A DNA stretch of 64,000 bases. Source: Legionella cincinnatiensis (GTDB taxonomy: Bacteria; Pseudomonadota; Gammaproteobacteria; Legionellales; Legionellaceae). The notes beneath the pieces were generated by a model. The model did no database searches. It had not been told where the DNA came from and worked only from the letters and a program-made list of their open reading frames with translations. A program made the translations under genes and the position numbers. Shown here piece after piece: positions 1 through 11,780 of the stretch. The stretch is taken from assembly GCF_900452415.1 (NCBI RefSeq), contig NZ_UGNX01000001.1, positions 1 through 64,000 of the forward strand, given 5' to 3'. The first letter of the stretch is position 1, and every line of letters begins with the position of its first letter.

Positions 1-1377
1 GTGTCAGCATCCGTTTGGCAAAAATGTTTAGGTCTATTGCAAGATGAGTATTCTGCTCAACAATTCAATACTTGGTTGCGCCCTTTACAAGCTCACACTG
101 ATGAGCAACGTTTGATTTTGTTTGCACCTAATCGATTTGTAGTCGATTGGGTTAAAAAACATTTCTTTTCTCGAATCGAAGAATTAATTAATCAGCTTTG
201 TGGTGATGAAATTAAATCAGTTTCTATTGAAATTGGAAGTAAAACTTCGAATACTGATTCTGATTCGAGCTCCTCAGGATCATTTAGATCGCAAGTGAAT
301 GTCTCTGCTAATTCTGCTGAAATTAAAGCGACCCCAAAAAAGACCGTTGATTACAAGAGCAGTCATTTAAATAAGAAATTTGTTTTTGAAAGTTTTGTTG
401 AGGGTAACTCCAACCAATTGGCTCGTGCTGCATCCATGCAAGTTGCTGAGCGACCCGGGGATGCATACAATCCTCTATTTATCTATGGTGGGGTGGGCTT
501 AGGAAAAACACATTTGATGCACGCTATTGGTAACTCCATATTAAAAAATAATCCTGATGCTAAGATATTATATTTACATTCAGAACGTTTTGTTGCCGAT
601 ATGGTTAAAGCGATTCAGACAAATTCAATCAATGAGTTTAAGCGTTTTTATCGTTCATTAAATGCTTTACTTATTGATGATATTCAGTTTTTTGCAGGTA
701 AAGATCGATCTCAAGAAGAGTTTTTTCATACTTTTAATGCATTGTTGGAGGGGCAACAACAAATTATTTTAACAAGTGATCGATACCCTAAAGAAATTGA
801 AGGTATGGAGGAGCGCTTGAAGTCTCGATTTGGTTGGGGGTTAACTGTTGCTGTAGAACCTCCTGAACTTGAAACTCGAGTCGCTATTTTGATCAGTAAG
901 GCAGAGCAGTCAAATATAGAGTTGCCTTATGAAGTGGCTTTTTTTATAGCCAAGCGCATCCGTTCCAATGTTAGGGAGTTAGAGGGCGCATTACGTCGAG
1001 TGATTGCCAATGCTCATTTTACTGGAAAGCCAATTACTATTGAATTTGTACATGAAGCGTTACGTGATCTTCTCGCCTTACAAGATAAGTTAGTGACAAT
1101 AGAGAATATTCAAAAAACTGTTGCTGAGTATTACAAGGTCAAGGTGGCTGATTTATTATCAAAGCGTCGTAGCCGTTCTATTGCGAGGCCTCGGCAAATG
1201 GCTATGGCTTTGAGTAAGGAATTAACAAACCATAGTTTGCCTGAAATAGGCGATCATTTTGGCGGTAGAGATCATACTACTGTGATTCATGCTTGTAGAA
1301 AAGTTAAGGAGTTAATTCAAGATGATAGTGATTTTGCTGAAGATTATAAAAATTTAATGCGTATTCTATCTTCTTAA
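1..1377 (+). CDS. dnaA: Chromosomal replication initiator protein DnaA
   Basis: DnaA binds DnaA boxes at oriC and, in the ATP form, melts the origin. The 458-residue protein has the N-terminal DnaB-interaction domain, a Ser/Asn-rich linker at about 75-115, an AAA+ core with Walker A GGVGLGKT (163-170) and Walker B LLIDD (223-227), and the C-terminal DNA-binding signature [11 protein letters not shown] starting at 421. The window begins on the GTG start codon, so the promoter, ribosome binding site and any upstream oriC lie outside. It is followed after 79 bases by dnaN, the usual order. Length and motifs are standard and nothing looks damaged. Confidence 0.98.
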   Translation: MSASVWQKCLGLLQDEYSAQQFNTWLRPLQAHTDEQRLILFAPNRFVVDWVKKHFFSRIEELINQLCGDEIKSVSIEIGSKTSNTDSDSSSSGSFRSQVNVSANSAEIKATPKKTVDYKSSHLNKKFVFESFVEGNSNQLARAASMQVAERPGDAYNPLFIYGGVGLGKTHLMHAIGNSILKNNPDAKILYLHSERFVADMVKAIQTNSINEFKRFYRSLNALLIDDIQFFAGKDRSQEEFFHTFNALLEGQQQIILTSDRYPKEIEGMEERLKSRFGWGLTVAVEPPELETRVAILISKAEQSNIELPYEVAFFIAKRIRSNVRELEGALRRVIANAHFTGKPITIEFVHEALRDLLALQDKLVTIENIQKTVAEYYKVKVADLLSKRRSRSIARPRQMAMALSKELTNHSLPEIGDHFGGRDHTTVIHACRKVKELIQDDSDFAEDYKNLMRILSS

Positions 1378-1456
1378 TACACAGCGTGTAGCATGTAATA
1401 AGCACTCTATATTTAGAGATTTTAATCTTTTCCTGAAGTTAATTAGGAGTTCTATC

Positions 1457-2560
1457 TTGTTTGAGTTCACTATCAAAAAAGAGGATTTACTTCCCCCGCT
1501 ACTTGCTGTTGCTGGGGCTGTAGACAAAAAGCAATCTTTAGCTATATTGTCTAATTTTTTTCTTAAATTGTCTGATGGTTTATTAAATATCACTGCTACA
1601 GATTTAGAGATTGAAATTTCAGCTCAAGTCGCTTGTGAGTCGAAACAAAATTCAGGAAGTATCACGGTTCCAGCAAAGAAATTTATTGATATTATTCGTT
1701 CTCTTGATGATGAAACAAGTCCTGATGTGCTTGTTAATAATGCTCTTTTAACCATTAAACAAGGGCGTAGCTCTTTTAAACTTACAACCTTGTCTGCAGA
1801 AGGCTATCCTCTTAGTGAAGATGAATGTAATGAAGTCGAGTTAACACTTCCGCGTTTGGTTTTATTGAAATTACTGCAAGCAACCCATTTTGCAATGGCG
1901 CAACAAGACGTCCGTGTTTTTCTCAATGGTTTGTTTCTTGATTTTGAACCTAACCTTATTTCTGCTGTGGCTACAGATGGGCATAGAATGGCTATTTGTC
2001 GTTACCCATGTTCTAATATTAGTGATAAAAAACTGCTGTTACCCAAAAAAGGAGTTCAAGAATTATTGCGGATTCTTAATTACATTGATGATGAAGAAAT
2101 TTTATTAGCAGCAGGGAAATCTCATTTTAAATTAGTAACGCGGCAGTTTGTATTTTTATCTAAACTGATCGAAGCGCGTTTTCCTCCTTACACTAAAGCA
2201 ATCCCAAGGAATCAAGATAAGCATATTCTTATAGACTGTTCTGTTCTTAAGCGTTCATTAGCACGCATCGTTATTTTAGCACATGAAAAATCAAAAGCTG
2301 TTATGCTCCATTTGCAACCAGGTATGCTCACTTTAATTGCTAATAATAATGAACAGGAAGAAGCTGTAGAGTCGCTAAGTGCTGAAACACAGGGAGATGA
2401 ATTAAAAATTGGGTTGAACGCCACTTATTTATTAGATGTTCTTTCGCATTTTGGCGAAGGTCAAATTCGTTTGTCTTTATCAAATACGGAAAGTAGTATT
2501 TTAATAGAGTCATTAAATGATGAGCATTATCAATATATTATCATGCCAATGAAAATATGA
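1457..2560 (+). CDS. dnaN: DNA polymerase III beta sliding clamp
   Basis: The beta clamp encircles DNA and tethers polymerase III and repair polymerases. The 367-residue product starts MFEFTIKKEDLLPPL and ends with the typical YIIMPMKI tail that packs near the partner-binding cleft. The start is TTG at 1457, chosen because AGGAGT at 1445-1450 lies six bases upstream and the translation matches the family from the first residue. Its last four bases overlap the recF start (ATGA), so dnaN and recF are translationally coupled. The 79-base dnaA-dnaN gap shows no obvious DnaA boxes. Confidence 0.97.
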   Translation: MFEFTIKKEDLLPPLLAVAGAVDKKQSLAILSNFFLKLSDGLLNITATDLEIEISAQVACESKQNSGSITVPAKKFIDIIRSLDDETSPDVLVNNALLTIKQGRSSFKLTTLSAEGYPLSEDECNEVELTLPRLVLLKLLQATHFAMAQQDVRVFLNGLFLDFEPNLISAVATDGHRMAICRYPCSNISDKKLLLPKKGVQELLRILNYIDDEEILLAAGKSHFKLVTRQFVFLSKLIEARFPPYTKAIPRNQDKHILIDCSVLKRSLARIVILAHEKSKAVMLHLQPGMLTLIANNNEQEEAVESLSAETQGDELKIGLNATYLLDVLSHFGEGQIRLSLSNTESSILIESLNDEHYQYIIMPMKI

Positions 2561-3639
2561 TTCTTACTGAATTAAAAATCCATCAATTACGGAATATTAT
2601 CTCAGCACATCTCGAATTAAATTCTCGATTTAATTTTATTTTTGGACCTAACGGAAGTGGAAAGACCTCTGTTCTTGAAGCATTTTACCTCTTAAGTTGT
2701 GGTCATTCTTTTCGAACTCGAGAAATTTCCCCGATTATCTCATATGATCAACCCTCTATGACTGTATTTGCCAGAGGGAACAATGAAGAAACAATTAGTA
2801 TTCAAAAATCTTATTCGGGAGTTACTCAAGTTAAGTTGAACAATCAATTTTGCTCTACTACCAGCCAATTAGCTTATACGTTACCTTGTCAGATTTTTTA
2901 CTCTGATCTGTTTCAAATTATCGATGCAGGTCCTGCTGTAAGAAGAAATTTATTGGACTGGGGATTGTTTCACGTGAAACATAATTACTTTGCTCTATGG
3001 AAAGAATACAGACGAGTTCTAAAGCAACGAAACGCACTTTTAAAAATACGAGCACCTTTCGCTCAATATATTCCTTGGGACAAACAGTTAAATCAACTGG
3101 CTTATCAGCTGCATCTATTAAGAGAAGAGTATTTTATTCAATGGGAACATGAGTTTGTTTCCGTACTCAATGAGCTTAGTGACCTTAAATGTACTCTAAA
3201 GTATTATAAAGGTTGGGATAAAAAAAATTCGGGCAAAAATTTAGAAGAAATATTGGCTGAGAACTTTGAGAGTGACAAGCAGAAATTATATACACAGCAT
3301 GGCGCTCATCAAGCGGATTTTAGTATTGAAGTAAATAATAATAAGGCTAAGCATTTCATATCAAGAGGTCAGCAAAAAATTATTTTAATCTCATTGAAAC
3401 TGGCCCAAGGAAATCTTATTACAGAAGACTGTTTGTATTTAATTGATGATCTTGCTTCGGAACTGGATGAAATCCATCAACGGAAAATAGTTTCTCATTT
3501 GTTAACCAGAAAAGGACAATATGTTATTACTTCAACTTCCAATTCAAATTCTCTATTGGAAAATCTACCTAGCAATGCCTGTTCACGATATCAAATTAAT
3601 GAAGGCATACTTAATCAAGTGAAGGAAGCTATCTATTAA
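2557..3639 (+). CDS. recF: DNA replication and repair protein RecF
   Basis: RecF is an SMC-like ATPase that helps load RecA at gapped DNA through RecFOR. The 360-residue protein has the Walker A FGPNGSGKTS near residues 28-37, the ABC-type signature SRGQQKI near 270, and a Walker B-like YLIDDLASELDE near 293. It overlaps dnaN by four bases. The coding sequence contains a perfect parS palindrome (2966-2981), read as part of LFHVKHN, so this stretch probably serves two roles. Nothing else is unusual. Confidence 0.96.
   Translation: MILTELKIHQLRNIISAHLELNSRFNFIFGPNGSGKTSVLEAFYLLSCGHSFRTREISPIISYDQPSMTVFARGNNEETISIQKSYSGVTQVKLNNQFCSTTSQLAYTLPCQIFYSDLFQIIDAGPAVRRNLLDWGLFHVKHNYFALWKEYRRVLKQRNALLKIRAPFAQYIPWDKQLNQLAYQLHLLREEYFIQWEHEFVSVLNELSDLKCTLKYYKGWDKKNSGKNLEEILAENFESDKQKLYTQHGAHQADFSIEVNNNKAKHFISRGQQKIILISLKLAQGNLITEDCLYLIDDLASELDEIHQRKIVSHLLTRKGQYVITSTSNSNSLLENLPSNACSRYQINEGILNQVKEAIY
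2966..2981. promoter_or_regulatory. parS: parS centromere site inside recF
   Basis: The 16-bp sequence TGTTTCACGTGAAACA is a perfect palindrome and equals the widely conserved bacterial parS consensus bound by ParB. It sits in the recF coding frame. Origin-proximal parS sites are typical of chromosomes segregated by ParABS. parA and parB themselves are not in this window. The site is seen directly; its function is inferred from the exact consensus match. Confidence 0.9.
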
Positions 3640-3740
3640 TATAATAAATGCCCCCCTCTAAGAGCTTGCTCGCTGCGTTCTGCATGCCATCAGAAGTTAT
3701 CTAAATTTTTATAGTGACTGACACTTAATGAAATGAATAA

Positions 3741-3756
3741 TGTTTCACGTGAAACA
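3741..3756. promoter_or_regulatory. parS: parS centromere site in the recF-gyrB gap
   Basis: This is a second perfect copy of TGTTTCACGTGAAACA, 775 bp from the first and in the noncoding gap before gyrB. A TATAAT at 3765-3770 begins nine bases after the palindrome, so the site may overlap the -35 region of a gyrB promoter. The palindrome is seen directly; ParB binding and any effect on transcription are inferred. Confidence 0.9.
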
Positions 3757-3914
3757 AAAAGGACTATAATCTTTTCACCCGAGAAGAATAAAAAGAATGT
3801 TTAAGTAATCTTTAAAAAACAGAGGAGTACAGCTGTCAAAGTTCCTAAATCACATATAAACACGTTACAAATTATGCTATGATAAGGTATTTGAGAAACC
3901 ATAAACAGGGTTAA

Positions 3915-6344
<2,430 letters not shown>

Positions 6345-6582
6345 TTATTATTTGCGTGAGCGGCGTTTAAATGATCACATACAGTCACTTAAAGGGAGTT
6401 ATCTTTTTTAATTAATTGAATTAATTAAAAAGCAATGTAAAAGTGAGTATATTGTTTTAATGGATAATCATTTGTTTAGAGGCTCTGGATTCTACGTAGG
6501 ATGCGATACGTAGAAGTTTCTAATAAAACATTAAAAACATTTCTGGACAAATGATATTACCTATGCCAGGATATAATTCTTT

Positions 6583-6787
6583 TTAGATGTAATGATAGTA
6601 TTGTTTAGGTTTTTTAAGTTGATCTAATGTGGGGGCATCATAAAAAGTTGCTCCGACTGCTCTTGTAAATTCTAATACTCTAAAGTTAAGAGGATTAGTT
6701 TTAATGAGTTCAAAATACTTTTCTCCACAAAAGTAAAAACTCTTGAGTGTGATTTCTATCGCTCAAGAGTTCATTATGGTGTGCCAT
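6583..6787 (-). pseudogene. Small frameshifted gene remnant, unrecognised
   Basis: In the 660-base gap after gyrB the minus strand has an ATG at 6787 giving MAHHNELLSDRN and running into a stop at 6710. A second frame, open from about 6767 to a stop at 6583, encodes a protein-like peptide with KYFELIKTNPLNFRVLEF and VGATFYDAPTLDQLKKP. Joining the two needs one frame change near 6750. A promoter-like pair (TTGAAA at 6844-6839 and a perfect TATAAT at 6820-6815, 18-base spacer) lies upstream. No family is recognised. It may be a decayed small gene; programmed frameshifting is possible but unsupported. Confidence 0.35.
6738..6771 (-). terminator. Hairpin followed by T-rich run on the minus strand
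   Basis: A 10-bp perfect stem (AACTCTTGAG with CTCAAGAGTT) and a 14-base loop are followed on the minus strand by TTTACTTTTG, resembling an intrinsic terminator. With the promoter-like TATAAT at 6820-6815 it would give a transcript of roughly 70-80 bases. It overlaps the frameshifted small ORF, so it could instead be a chance structure or a small RNA end. Confidence 0.35.
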
Positions 6788-7004
6788 CCTTATTAAGTAA
6801 AAATCCACAAAAAGATTATAAAGTGTGCCAATTTAGCTTTTCAATCTATCCTCGGTAAAAGGTAGCCTATTATGGGGTTAACGTGATCTAATATAGATTA
6901 ATATGATCTTATAAGAAATATCCTGCTTTTATTTGCTCCAAATGGTCATCAAATATATAATCCGCATCCCTTATTTTATTTGTTAACGTTATACGAGGCT
7001 AGAT

Positions 7005-7862
7005 ATGTTTTTTGTAATTATTGGTGGTGCATCTGGATCTGGAAAAACAGGTTTATCCCACCATCTTCTCTCTAAGCTGCGAGATAGTGGAATAAGTGCA
7101 CAAATATTAAATATGGATGATTATTACCATGAGATACCTGAGGGAATGGATCTCGAATACTTCAGAAAAAATACAAATTTTGATACACCACACATGCTTC
7201 ACTTGGACTTGTTGCAAAAACATATTGCTGAATTGAATAAGGGAAAATCAATTACCAAACCACTGTTTGATTTCAAGTCAAATCGCAGAAAAGGAGAAGA
7301 AACAGTTCATCCATCTGATGTAATTATCATGGAAGGTATATTTGCTCAATATTTTTATAAAAAATATGGATTATCCGATTTGCCTGTAGTGACAGTAAAT
7401 ATCACCACAGAAAACTATCTTGATGTTATTGAGCGACGTATTAAACGTGATATAGAACAACGTGGCCGAGTTCGACTTGAGGGTGTAAAACAAGAAAAAA
7501 AATACGTTGGGCCTGGATTCTTAAAATATACAGCAAGTAGTTCTGTTGGGGCAGATGTTTATGTCTGCAATGAACATCGAGAAGGAAGTGAAGAGCAACA
7601 ATTAATGTTGGATGCTAAAGCCACTGAAATTTTAGCTGAATTAAATAGAAAACGTATAGAAATTGAATCAGGAAAACTCTACTCGAAAAAGGCTAAGCCG
7701 AACGTACAAGAAATGGTTGCTAAAAGTCATTTAATGGCAGGAACTTTATTCCACCCTCATAAATTCGAAGGGCATTTCAGTGGAGTGTTTAGTGAGTTTA
7801 AAGGAAATTTTGTGAAAGAATTTAGCGAGCAGGAAATAAAAGAAAGTCAGTTAACTCTTTAA
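7005..7862 (+). CDS. Uridine kinase-like P-loop protein
   Basis: The 285-residue protein begins with a P-loop, GGASGSGKTG at 7-16, followed by NMDDYYHEIPEG. It then has the substrate and lid motifs of the uridine kinase/phosphoribulokinase group (FDFKSNRR, DVIIMEGIFAQYF, RRIKRDIEQRGR). Typical uridine kinases are about 210 residues, so the last 80 residues are an extension of unknown role. The family phosphorylates uridine or cytidine in pyrimidine salvage, but the substrate here is not proven. No operon partner lies close. A short stem at 7907-7930 follows the gene. Confidence 0.75.
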   Translation: MFFVIIGGASGSGKTGLSHHLLSKLRDSGISAQILNMDDYYHEIPEGMDLEYFRKNTNFDTPHMLHLDLLQKHIAELNKGKSITKPLFDFKSNRRKGEETVHPSDVIIMEGIFAQYFYKKYGLSDLPVVTVNITTENYLDVIERRIKRDIEQRGRVRLEGVKQEKKYVGPGFLKYTASSSVGADVYVCNEHREGSEEQQLMLDAKATEILAELNRKRIEIESGKLYSKKAKPNVQEMVAKSHLMAGTLFHPHKFEGHFSGVFSEFKGNFVKEFSEQEIKESQLTL

Positions 7863-8600
7863 TCGGCGCTTTCAGTATCTATTATTCTTATATTTAAAAG
7901 TTAATTAGGCAACGTTCCTGAATGTTGCCTGGTTATAAACCGCATATTTATCAATCAGAAATTGAACTAATTGTCTCTATTGCTTCAAGATCGAGGTTAA
8001 TGGATATGCACAGAAAAATAATTCCAGAATCGACGCTTCCGATTAAACAAAAATTTCAATTTAGCCTATTTTGAGATTGATTTTACAAAAGGACCATGAT
8101 CACGTAAACAGATTATAGGTTGTTGAAAATATACTCAATTCCAGAAAGGAATAACGCACGATAGAAGCTCTTGCCTTAAGAGTTTAATAATATTTCATTG
8201 TTAAACTCATCCCGAAATTTTTTCGAAAAATATAATCACTAATAATAAAATTTTTAGAGGCTAAACATGAAGTTTAATGAAATATATATTTCTTATGAAT
8301 TAAGTATGCTGGTCAAAGATTTCTATATAAAAAAATAACATTGACTCAAGTGCTTATACTCTTGATTTATGATTAGAGAATTGTATTGGAAACCCCGTTG
8401 GAATACCTCTAAGTATGATGATCTTTCTCTCACAGAAGCCTATGAGATAAGGAGATAAGATATTGCAAAAAAAAGGATGTCAACCTTCTGATATTATTCA
8501 TCATAAGCCACAAGCATTTGATTTTTTTTAATATTTATATTAAACATACTAATGCTCCCAAATTTAAATTCTCTTCATTAGCCATTCTCAAGGACTAGAA
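7863..8600. other. 738-base gap with only short or decayed ORFs
   Basis: After a weak stem (AGGCAAC at 7907-7913 pairing with GTTGCCT at 7924-7930) this AT-rich gap shows no convincing gene. There are three very short open frames: ATG 8267 (MKFNEIYISYELSM and on), ATG 8369-8458 (29 codons, containing LYWKPRWNTSKYDDLSL), and TTG 8463 (22 codons) preceded by AAGGAG. Their side-by-side placement in different frames suggests a decayed gene, but no family is recognised. Confidence 0.4.
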
Positions 8601-9803
8601 ATGCTAAAAAAATCCCAAATTCTCATTTTATTAATCTCAATGATATTTGTTCCTGCTGTATCAGCAGAAACTTACAGAGTTCCAGCAACAAAAGACACAG
8701 TGACTTTAGGTCTTTTTATATTGGATAAACAACCTGTAGTCAAAGTCCATTCTGGAGACTCCGTCTCTTTGGAAACTTGGAATAGTTGTTTGCATGAAAT
8801 GGTTTTTAATAAGACTACTCCTGCTGATGTTGCACAGTTTTATACAAAATATGACATTCAAAAAAGGCGCGGCATGCATAGTTTAACAGGTCCTGTTTAC
8901 ATTGAAGAGGCTGAGCCGGGGGATGTGCTTGAGATTCGGGTATTAGATATCAAATTGAATGATTTTGGATATAACTTCTTAAGTCCTACTCAAGGGATTT
9001 TATCAGAATTTACCCAACCCAGAATTATGTACTTTAAATATAATAAAGAACAAAACACTACAGAATTCACAAAAGGCGTATGCTTACATCTAAAACCGTT
9101 CCCAGGCATTATTGCAGTAGCTCCTCCTAAGGATTGGCCTAATGAATGGCCTGTAAATTTAGAAACTCCTATGGGCCAACCTGTTCCTGGGGAATTTAAT
9201 TCTGTTCCTCCAGGTCCTTTTGGCGGTAATTTAGACCAACCAAGCTTACAGGTTGGCTCTGTTCTTTATTTGCCCGTTTTTCAAAAGGGTGCTTTAGTTT
9301 GGACCGGTGATTCACATGCAATGCAAAGTAATGGAGAAATTGATGTCACAGCACTTGAAACTTCTTATGAAGGGATCACTTTGCAATTTGTGGTACGAAA
9401 AGATCTGAAAGCTGAAGGCGTATTTGATAAAACAAAACGAAATGGCAATAGCTTATTTACGTGGCCAATTGTTGAAAATTCGAAAGAGTGGATTGTGATA
9501 GGGTTGAATGAAGATTTATTTGAAGCCATGCAGCTTGCCTCTAAAAATGCCATTGAATTTTTAGTACGTACTCAAGGATTCTCACCCCAAGAAAGTTATC
9601 AATTTTTAAGTATGGTAGGTAATTTCGACATTCCTGAAGCGGTTAATGTGATTAAAAGTGTAGCCGTACATATTCCTAAAGAGGCATTCAAAAATCTTGG
9701 TAAGAAAATCACTCTTTCTTCTGAAGGTAAGTTTCCTCTAGCGACGCCAAAGATTAATGAAAATGCAAATTGCGTGCCTCAAGAAGGCAAAATTATTCAA
9801 TAA
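8601..9803 (+). CDS. Exported acetamidase/formamidase family protein
   Basis: This 400-residue protein belongs to the FmdA/AmdA family, which hydrolyses formamide or short aliphatic amides to ammonia and the acid. Family motifs are PVYIEEAEPGDVLEIRVLDI near 101-120, GGNLDQPSLQVGSVLYLPVF near 210-230, and GDSHAMQSNGEI near 238-249, the last matching the usual GDxHAxQGDGE segment. An N-terminal hydrophobic stretch ending VSAET looks like a signal peptide, so it acts outside the cytoplasm, unlike typical cytoplasmic formamidases. A small exported protein follows after 15 bases, then an OprB-type porin, suggesting joint uptake and use of a small substrate. Confidence 0.8.
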   Translation: MLKKSQILILLISMIFVPAVSAETYRVPATKDTVTLGLFILDKQPVVKVHSGDSVSLETWNSCLHEMVFNKTTPADVAQFYTKYDIQKRRGMHSLTGPVYIEEAEPGDVLEIRVLDIKLNDFGYNFLSPTQGILSEFTQPRIMYFKYNKEQNTTEFTKGVCLHLKPFPGIIAVAPPKDWPNEWPVNLETPMGQPVPGEFNSVPPGPFGGNLDQPSLQVGSVLYLPVFQKGALVWTGDSHAMQSNGEIDVTALETSYEGITLQFVVRKDLKAEGVFDKTKRNGNSLFTWPIVENSKEWIVIGLNEDLFEAMQLASKNAIEFLVRTQGFSPQESYQFLSMVGNFDIPEAVNVIKSVAVHIPKEAFKNLGKKITLSSEGKFPLATPKINENANCVPQEGKIIQ

Positions 9804-9818
9804 CTATTAGGTGAAATA

Positions 9819-10220
9819 ATGAAAAAGATCCTAGTTTATTTATGCTTAAATCTCATGGCTTCTGGAGTTTTTGGTAGCAACATTGTACTTGAGAATAAAA
9901 CGGATTACCCAGAAAAAGGTAAGTTAGGCAAAATTGCAGTGCAATGGGCAGTTTCAGCTAAGGCAATACAAAAGGCCAATAAGAGCATTCTTAATGGCTC
10001 AACATTTAATTCAAGCTCTTTGGTGATGCTTTCTCAAAAAGGAAAAATTCAGCTGATCACCCCTAATGACGCTAGATATTTTAGATTAGTGGCGTGGTCA
10101 AATGACAACAATGAGCCTGAATTTCTTACGAACTGGGTAGATATTGTCCCCAATAAAACCTATGTAGTGAATCAGAATCAACTTGTACCTAGGGTACTCA
10201 TGGCTGGAGCAGGATGTTAA
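9819..10220 (+). CDS. Small exported protein of unknown function
   Basis: The 133-residue product has a clear signal peptide (MKKILVYLCLNLMASGVFGS) and a soluble remainder with no recognised domain. A lone C-terminal Cys ends the protein (GAGC). The start follows AGGTGAAATA, a fair ribosome binding site, 15 bases after the amidase gene, so they are likely co-transcribed. Immediately after the stop codon lies an 8-bp inverted repeat. Function unknown; an extracytoplasmic partner of the amidase is only inferred from position. Confidence 0.7.
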   Translation: MKKILVYLCLNLMASGVFGSNIVLENKTDYPEKGKLGKIAVQWAVSAKAIQKANKSILNGSTFNSSSLVMLSQKGKIQLITPNDARYFRLVAWSNDNNEPEFLTNWVDIVPNKTYVVNQNQLVPRVLMAGAGC

Positions 10221-10230
10221 ATCGGAATTT

Positions 10231-10260
10231 ATCCCACGTCCTGCGACTTGTCCGTGGGAT
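10231..10260. repeat. Palindromic hairpin element
   Basis: ATCCCACG (10231-10238) pairs with CGTGGGAT (10253-10260) around a 14-base loop, CTCCTGCGACTTGT-like. It starts ten bases after the stop of the small exported protein and has no T-run directly after it. The wording resembles short GC-richer palindromic elements dispersed in several gammaproteobacterial genomes. Whether it is repeated elsewhere in this genome cannot be seen here. Confidence 0.4.
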
Positions 10261-10463
10261 CCAGAAATTTTTGGCCATCATTGGAGCTGTGGAATGCCGA
10301 TTGAGGGAGCCTCTACTCACAGCACTATTTTTTGCCAATTACTACTCATAGATGGGAAATCATGAGGGTATCAATCAATAAATGAGAGCTCAGTATCGGT
10401 GAGTCTAAAAGCATTTTGCAAGGGCTATCTTTGCGGTGATTATTGTCTTGGACACAAGGAAAA

Positions 10464-11780
10464 ATGATAAAACGTATCTTTTTTTTTATTCTAATTGTTA
10501 CAATTCATGATGTATATGCAGAGGCAATTAAAGCCGGCTCTAAAAAACCAGTGCCTACAGAAAATCCCAAAACTACGAGTATTAGCTCCAACCCCGCAGC
10601 AATTAATGTACCTACCGGGACCGGGACAATCCAGCGTTATCTTGAGAAAAAGCTTGGCATTGAAAATAATCATGGAATTATGATCCAAGGTGCTTGGATT
10701 GGAGATACTAACGATTTATTTTCTGGCGGTATACCTGATTCAGATCGCGTCACTTCAAACAGTGTACTGGTGGTTGATTTAACTATTGATATGGAACAAT
10801 TTAATGGATGGAGAGGGGGGATATTTAGCGCCCAATTTTTACAACAAAATGCGCAAAATACTAATGCACAAGCAGGTCTTTTTCAGGGATATAACTCTTT
10901 ACCTGACGTTGCTCCTTTCGATCGTTCGGAACTTTACGCACTTTGGTACCGACAAGCATTGTTTGACGATAAGCTATTTGTGCGTATTGGAAAAACAATT
11001 ACTACACTTGATTTTAATAACGTCATCAAACCTGTTCCGCTGAGCGCCGGCGAACCTAACATTCCTGCGGTAACCAGTTTGATTTATACGCCTATTTTTA
11101 TCAATCCCGCGGTAGATGGAGTTATGCCAGGATATACGAATTCTGCCTATGGAATAACCTTAAATTTTACTCCAGTGAAGCAATGGTATCTCGCTTATGG
11201 TATTTATGATGGTAATTTAGCCAGTGGCAAACAAACCGGTTTGTCGGGGCCAACGTTTAATGGCAATTATTTCCAAGTTGCTGAAACAGGCGGGGCTTGG
11301 GTTTTAGGAAAAAAACATTTGCCTGGAACCTCTGGAGTCGGCATATGGCATCAGACAGGCCTTATTCGTCAGCATAATCTTACTGAAGCAGCAGCGACAG
11401 GTGCTTATTTATTTGGGTCACAACGTTTATGGTACCGTCATCCTGGATATGATATTAGCGGGATTTCAGCTTTTTACCAATTGAGTATTAATAATTCCAG
11501 TGCATTACCTATGAACAAATCTATTGGTGCAGGGTTAACTGCATTTGGCCTGATTGCCAATCGAGAAGCTGATTCAATGGGATTTGGTTTTTCTTTAGCA
11601 TGGCTTAATCAACGCAGTACGAATCGATCTACCGAACTGATGTACCAAGTTTACTATCAGGCAAAAATAATCACTAATATTTATTTAGAGCCAGCCCTTT
11701 CTTATATACCTACCCCAGGACAAAACGCGAATTTACCTTCTGCATTTGCAGGTACCATAAGAGCCATTATCTTAGCATGA
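10464..11780 (+). CDS. OprB-type carbohydrate-selective porin
   Basis: The product is an outer-membrane channel of the OprB family (about 438 residues). After a signal peptide ending VYAEA come a Lys/Pro-rich linker and then the barrel, with family-typical segments such as the NGWRGGIFSAQFLQQ region, RSELYALWYRQALFDDKLFVRIGK and the glycine/aromatic C-terminal strands. ATG 10464 is preferred over an upstream TTG at 10443 because AAGGA lies just before it and the signal peptide then starts MIKRIFF. It lies 240 bases after the small exported protein on the same strand. Substrate unknown; OprB members take up sugars in Pseudomonas. Confidence 0.8.
   Translation: MIKRIFFFILIVTIHDVYAEAIKAGSKKPVPTENPKTTSISSNPAAINVPTGTGTIQRYLEKKLGIENNHGIMIQGAWIGDTNDLFSGGIPDSDRVTSNSVLVVDLTIDMEQFNGWRGGIFSAQFLQQNAQNTNAQAGLFQGYNSLPDVAPFDRSELYALWYRQALFDDKLFVRIGKTITTLDFNNVIKPVPLSAGEPNIPAVTSLIYTPIFINPAVDGVMPGYTNSAYGITLNFTPVKQWYLAYGIYDGNLASGKQTGLSGPTFNGNYFQVAETGGAWVLGKKHLPGTSGVGIWHQTGLIRQHNLTEAAATGAYLFGSQRLWYRHPGYDISGISAFYQLSINNSSALPMNKSIGAGLTAFGLIANREADSMGFGFSLAWLNQRSTNRSTELMYQVYYQAKIITNIYLEPALSYIPTPGQNANLPSAFAGTIRAIILA

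Noticed and set aside
1378..1456. Possible oriC between dnaA and dnaN
   Set aside because: Only 79 bases, with no DnaA-box-like TTATCCACA text. The origin is more likely upstream of dnaA, outside the window.
8369..8458. 29-residue ORF (LYWKPRWN...)
   Set aside because: No ribosome binding site and flanked by other broken frames; described within the gap instead of called as a gene.
10183..10365. 60-residue frame after the small exported protein
   Set aside because: It overlaps that gene in another frame and runs through a hairpin, with no domain or ribosome binding site.
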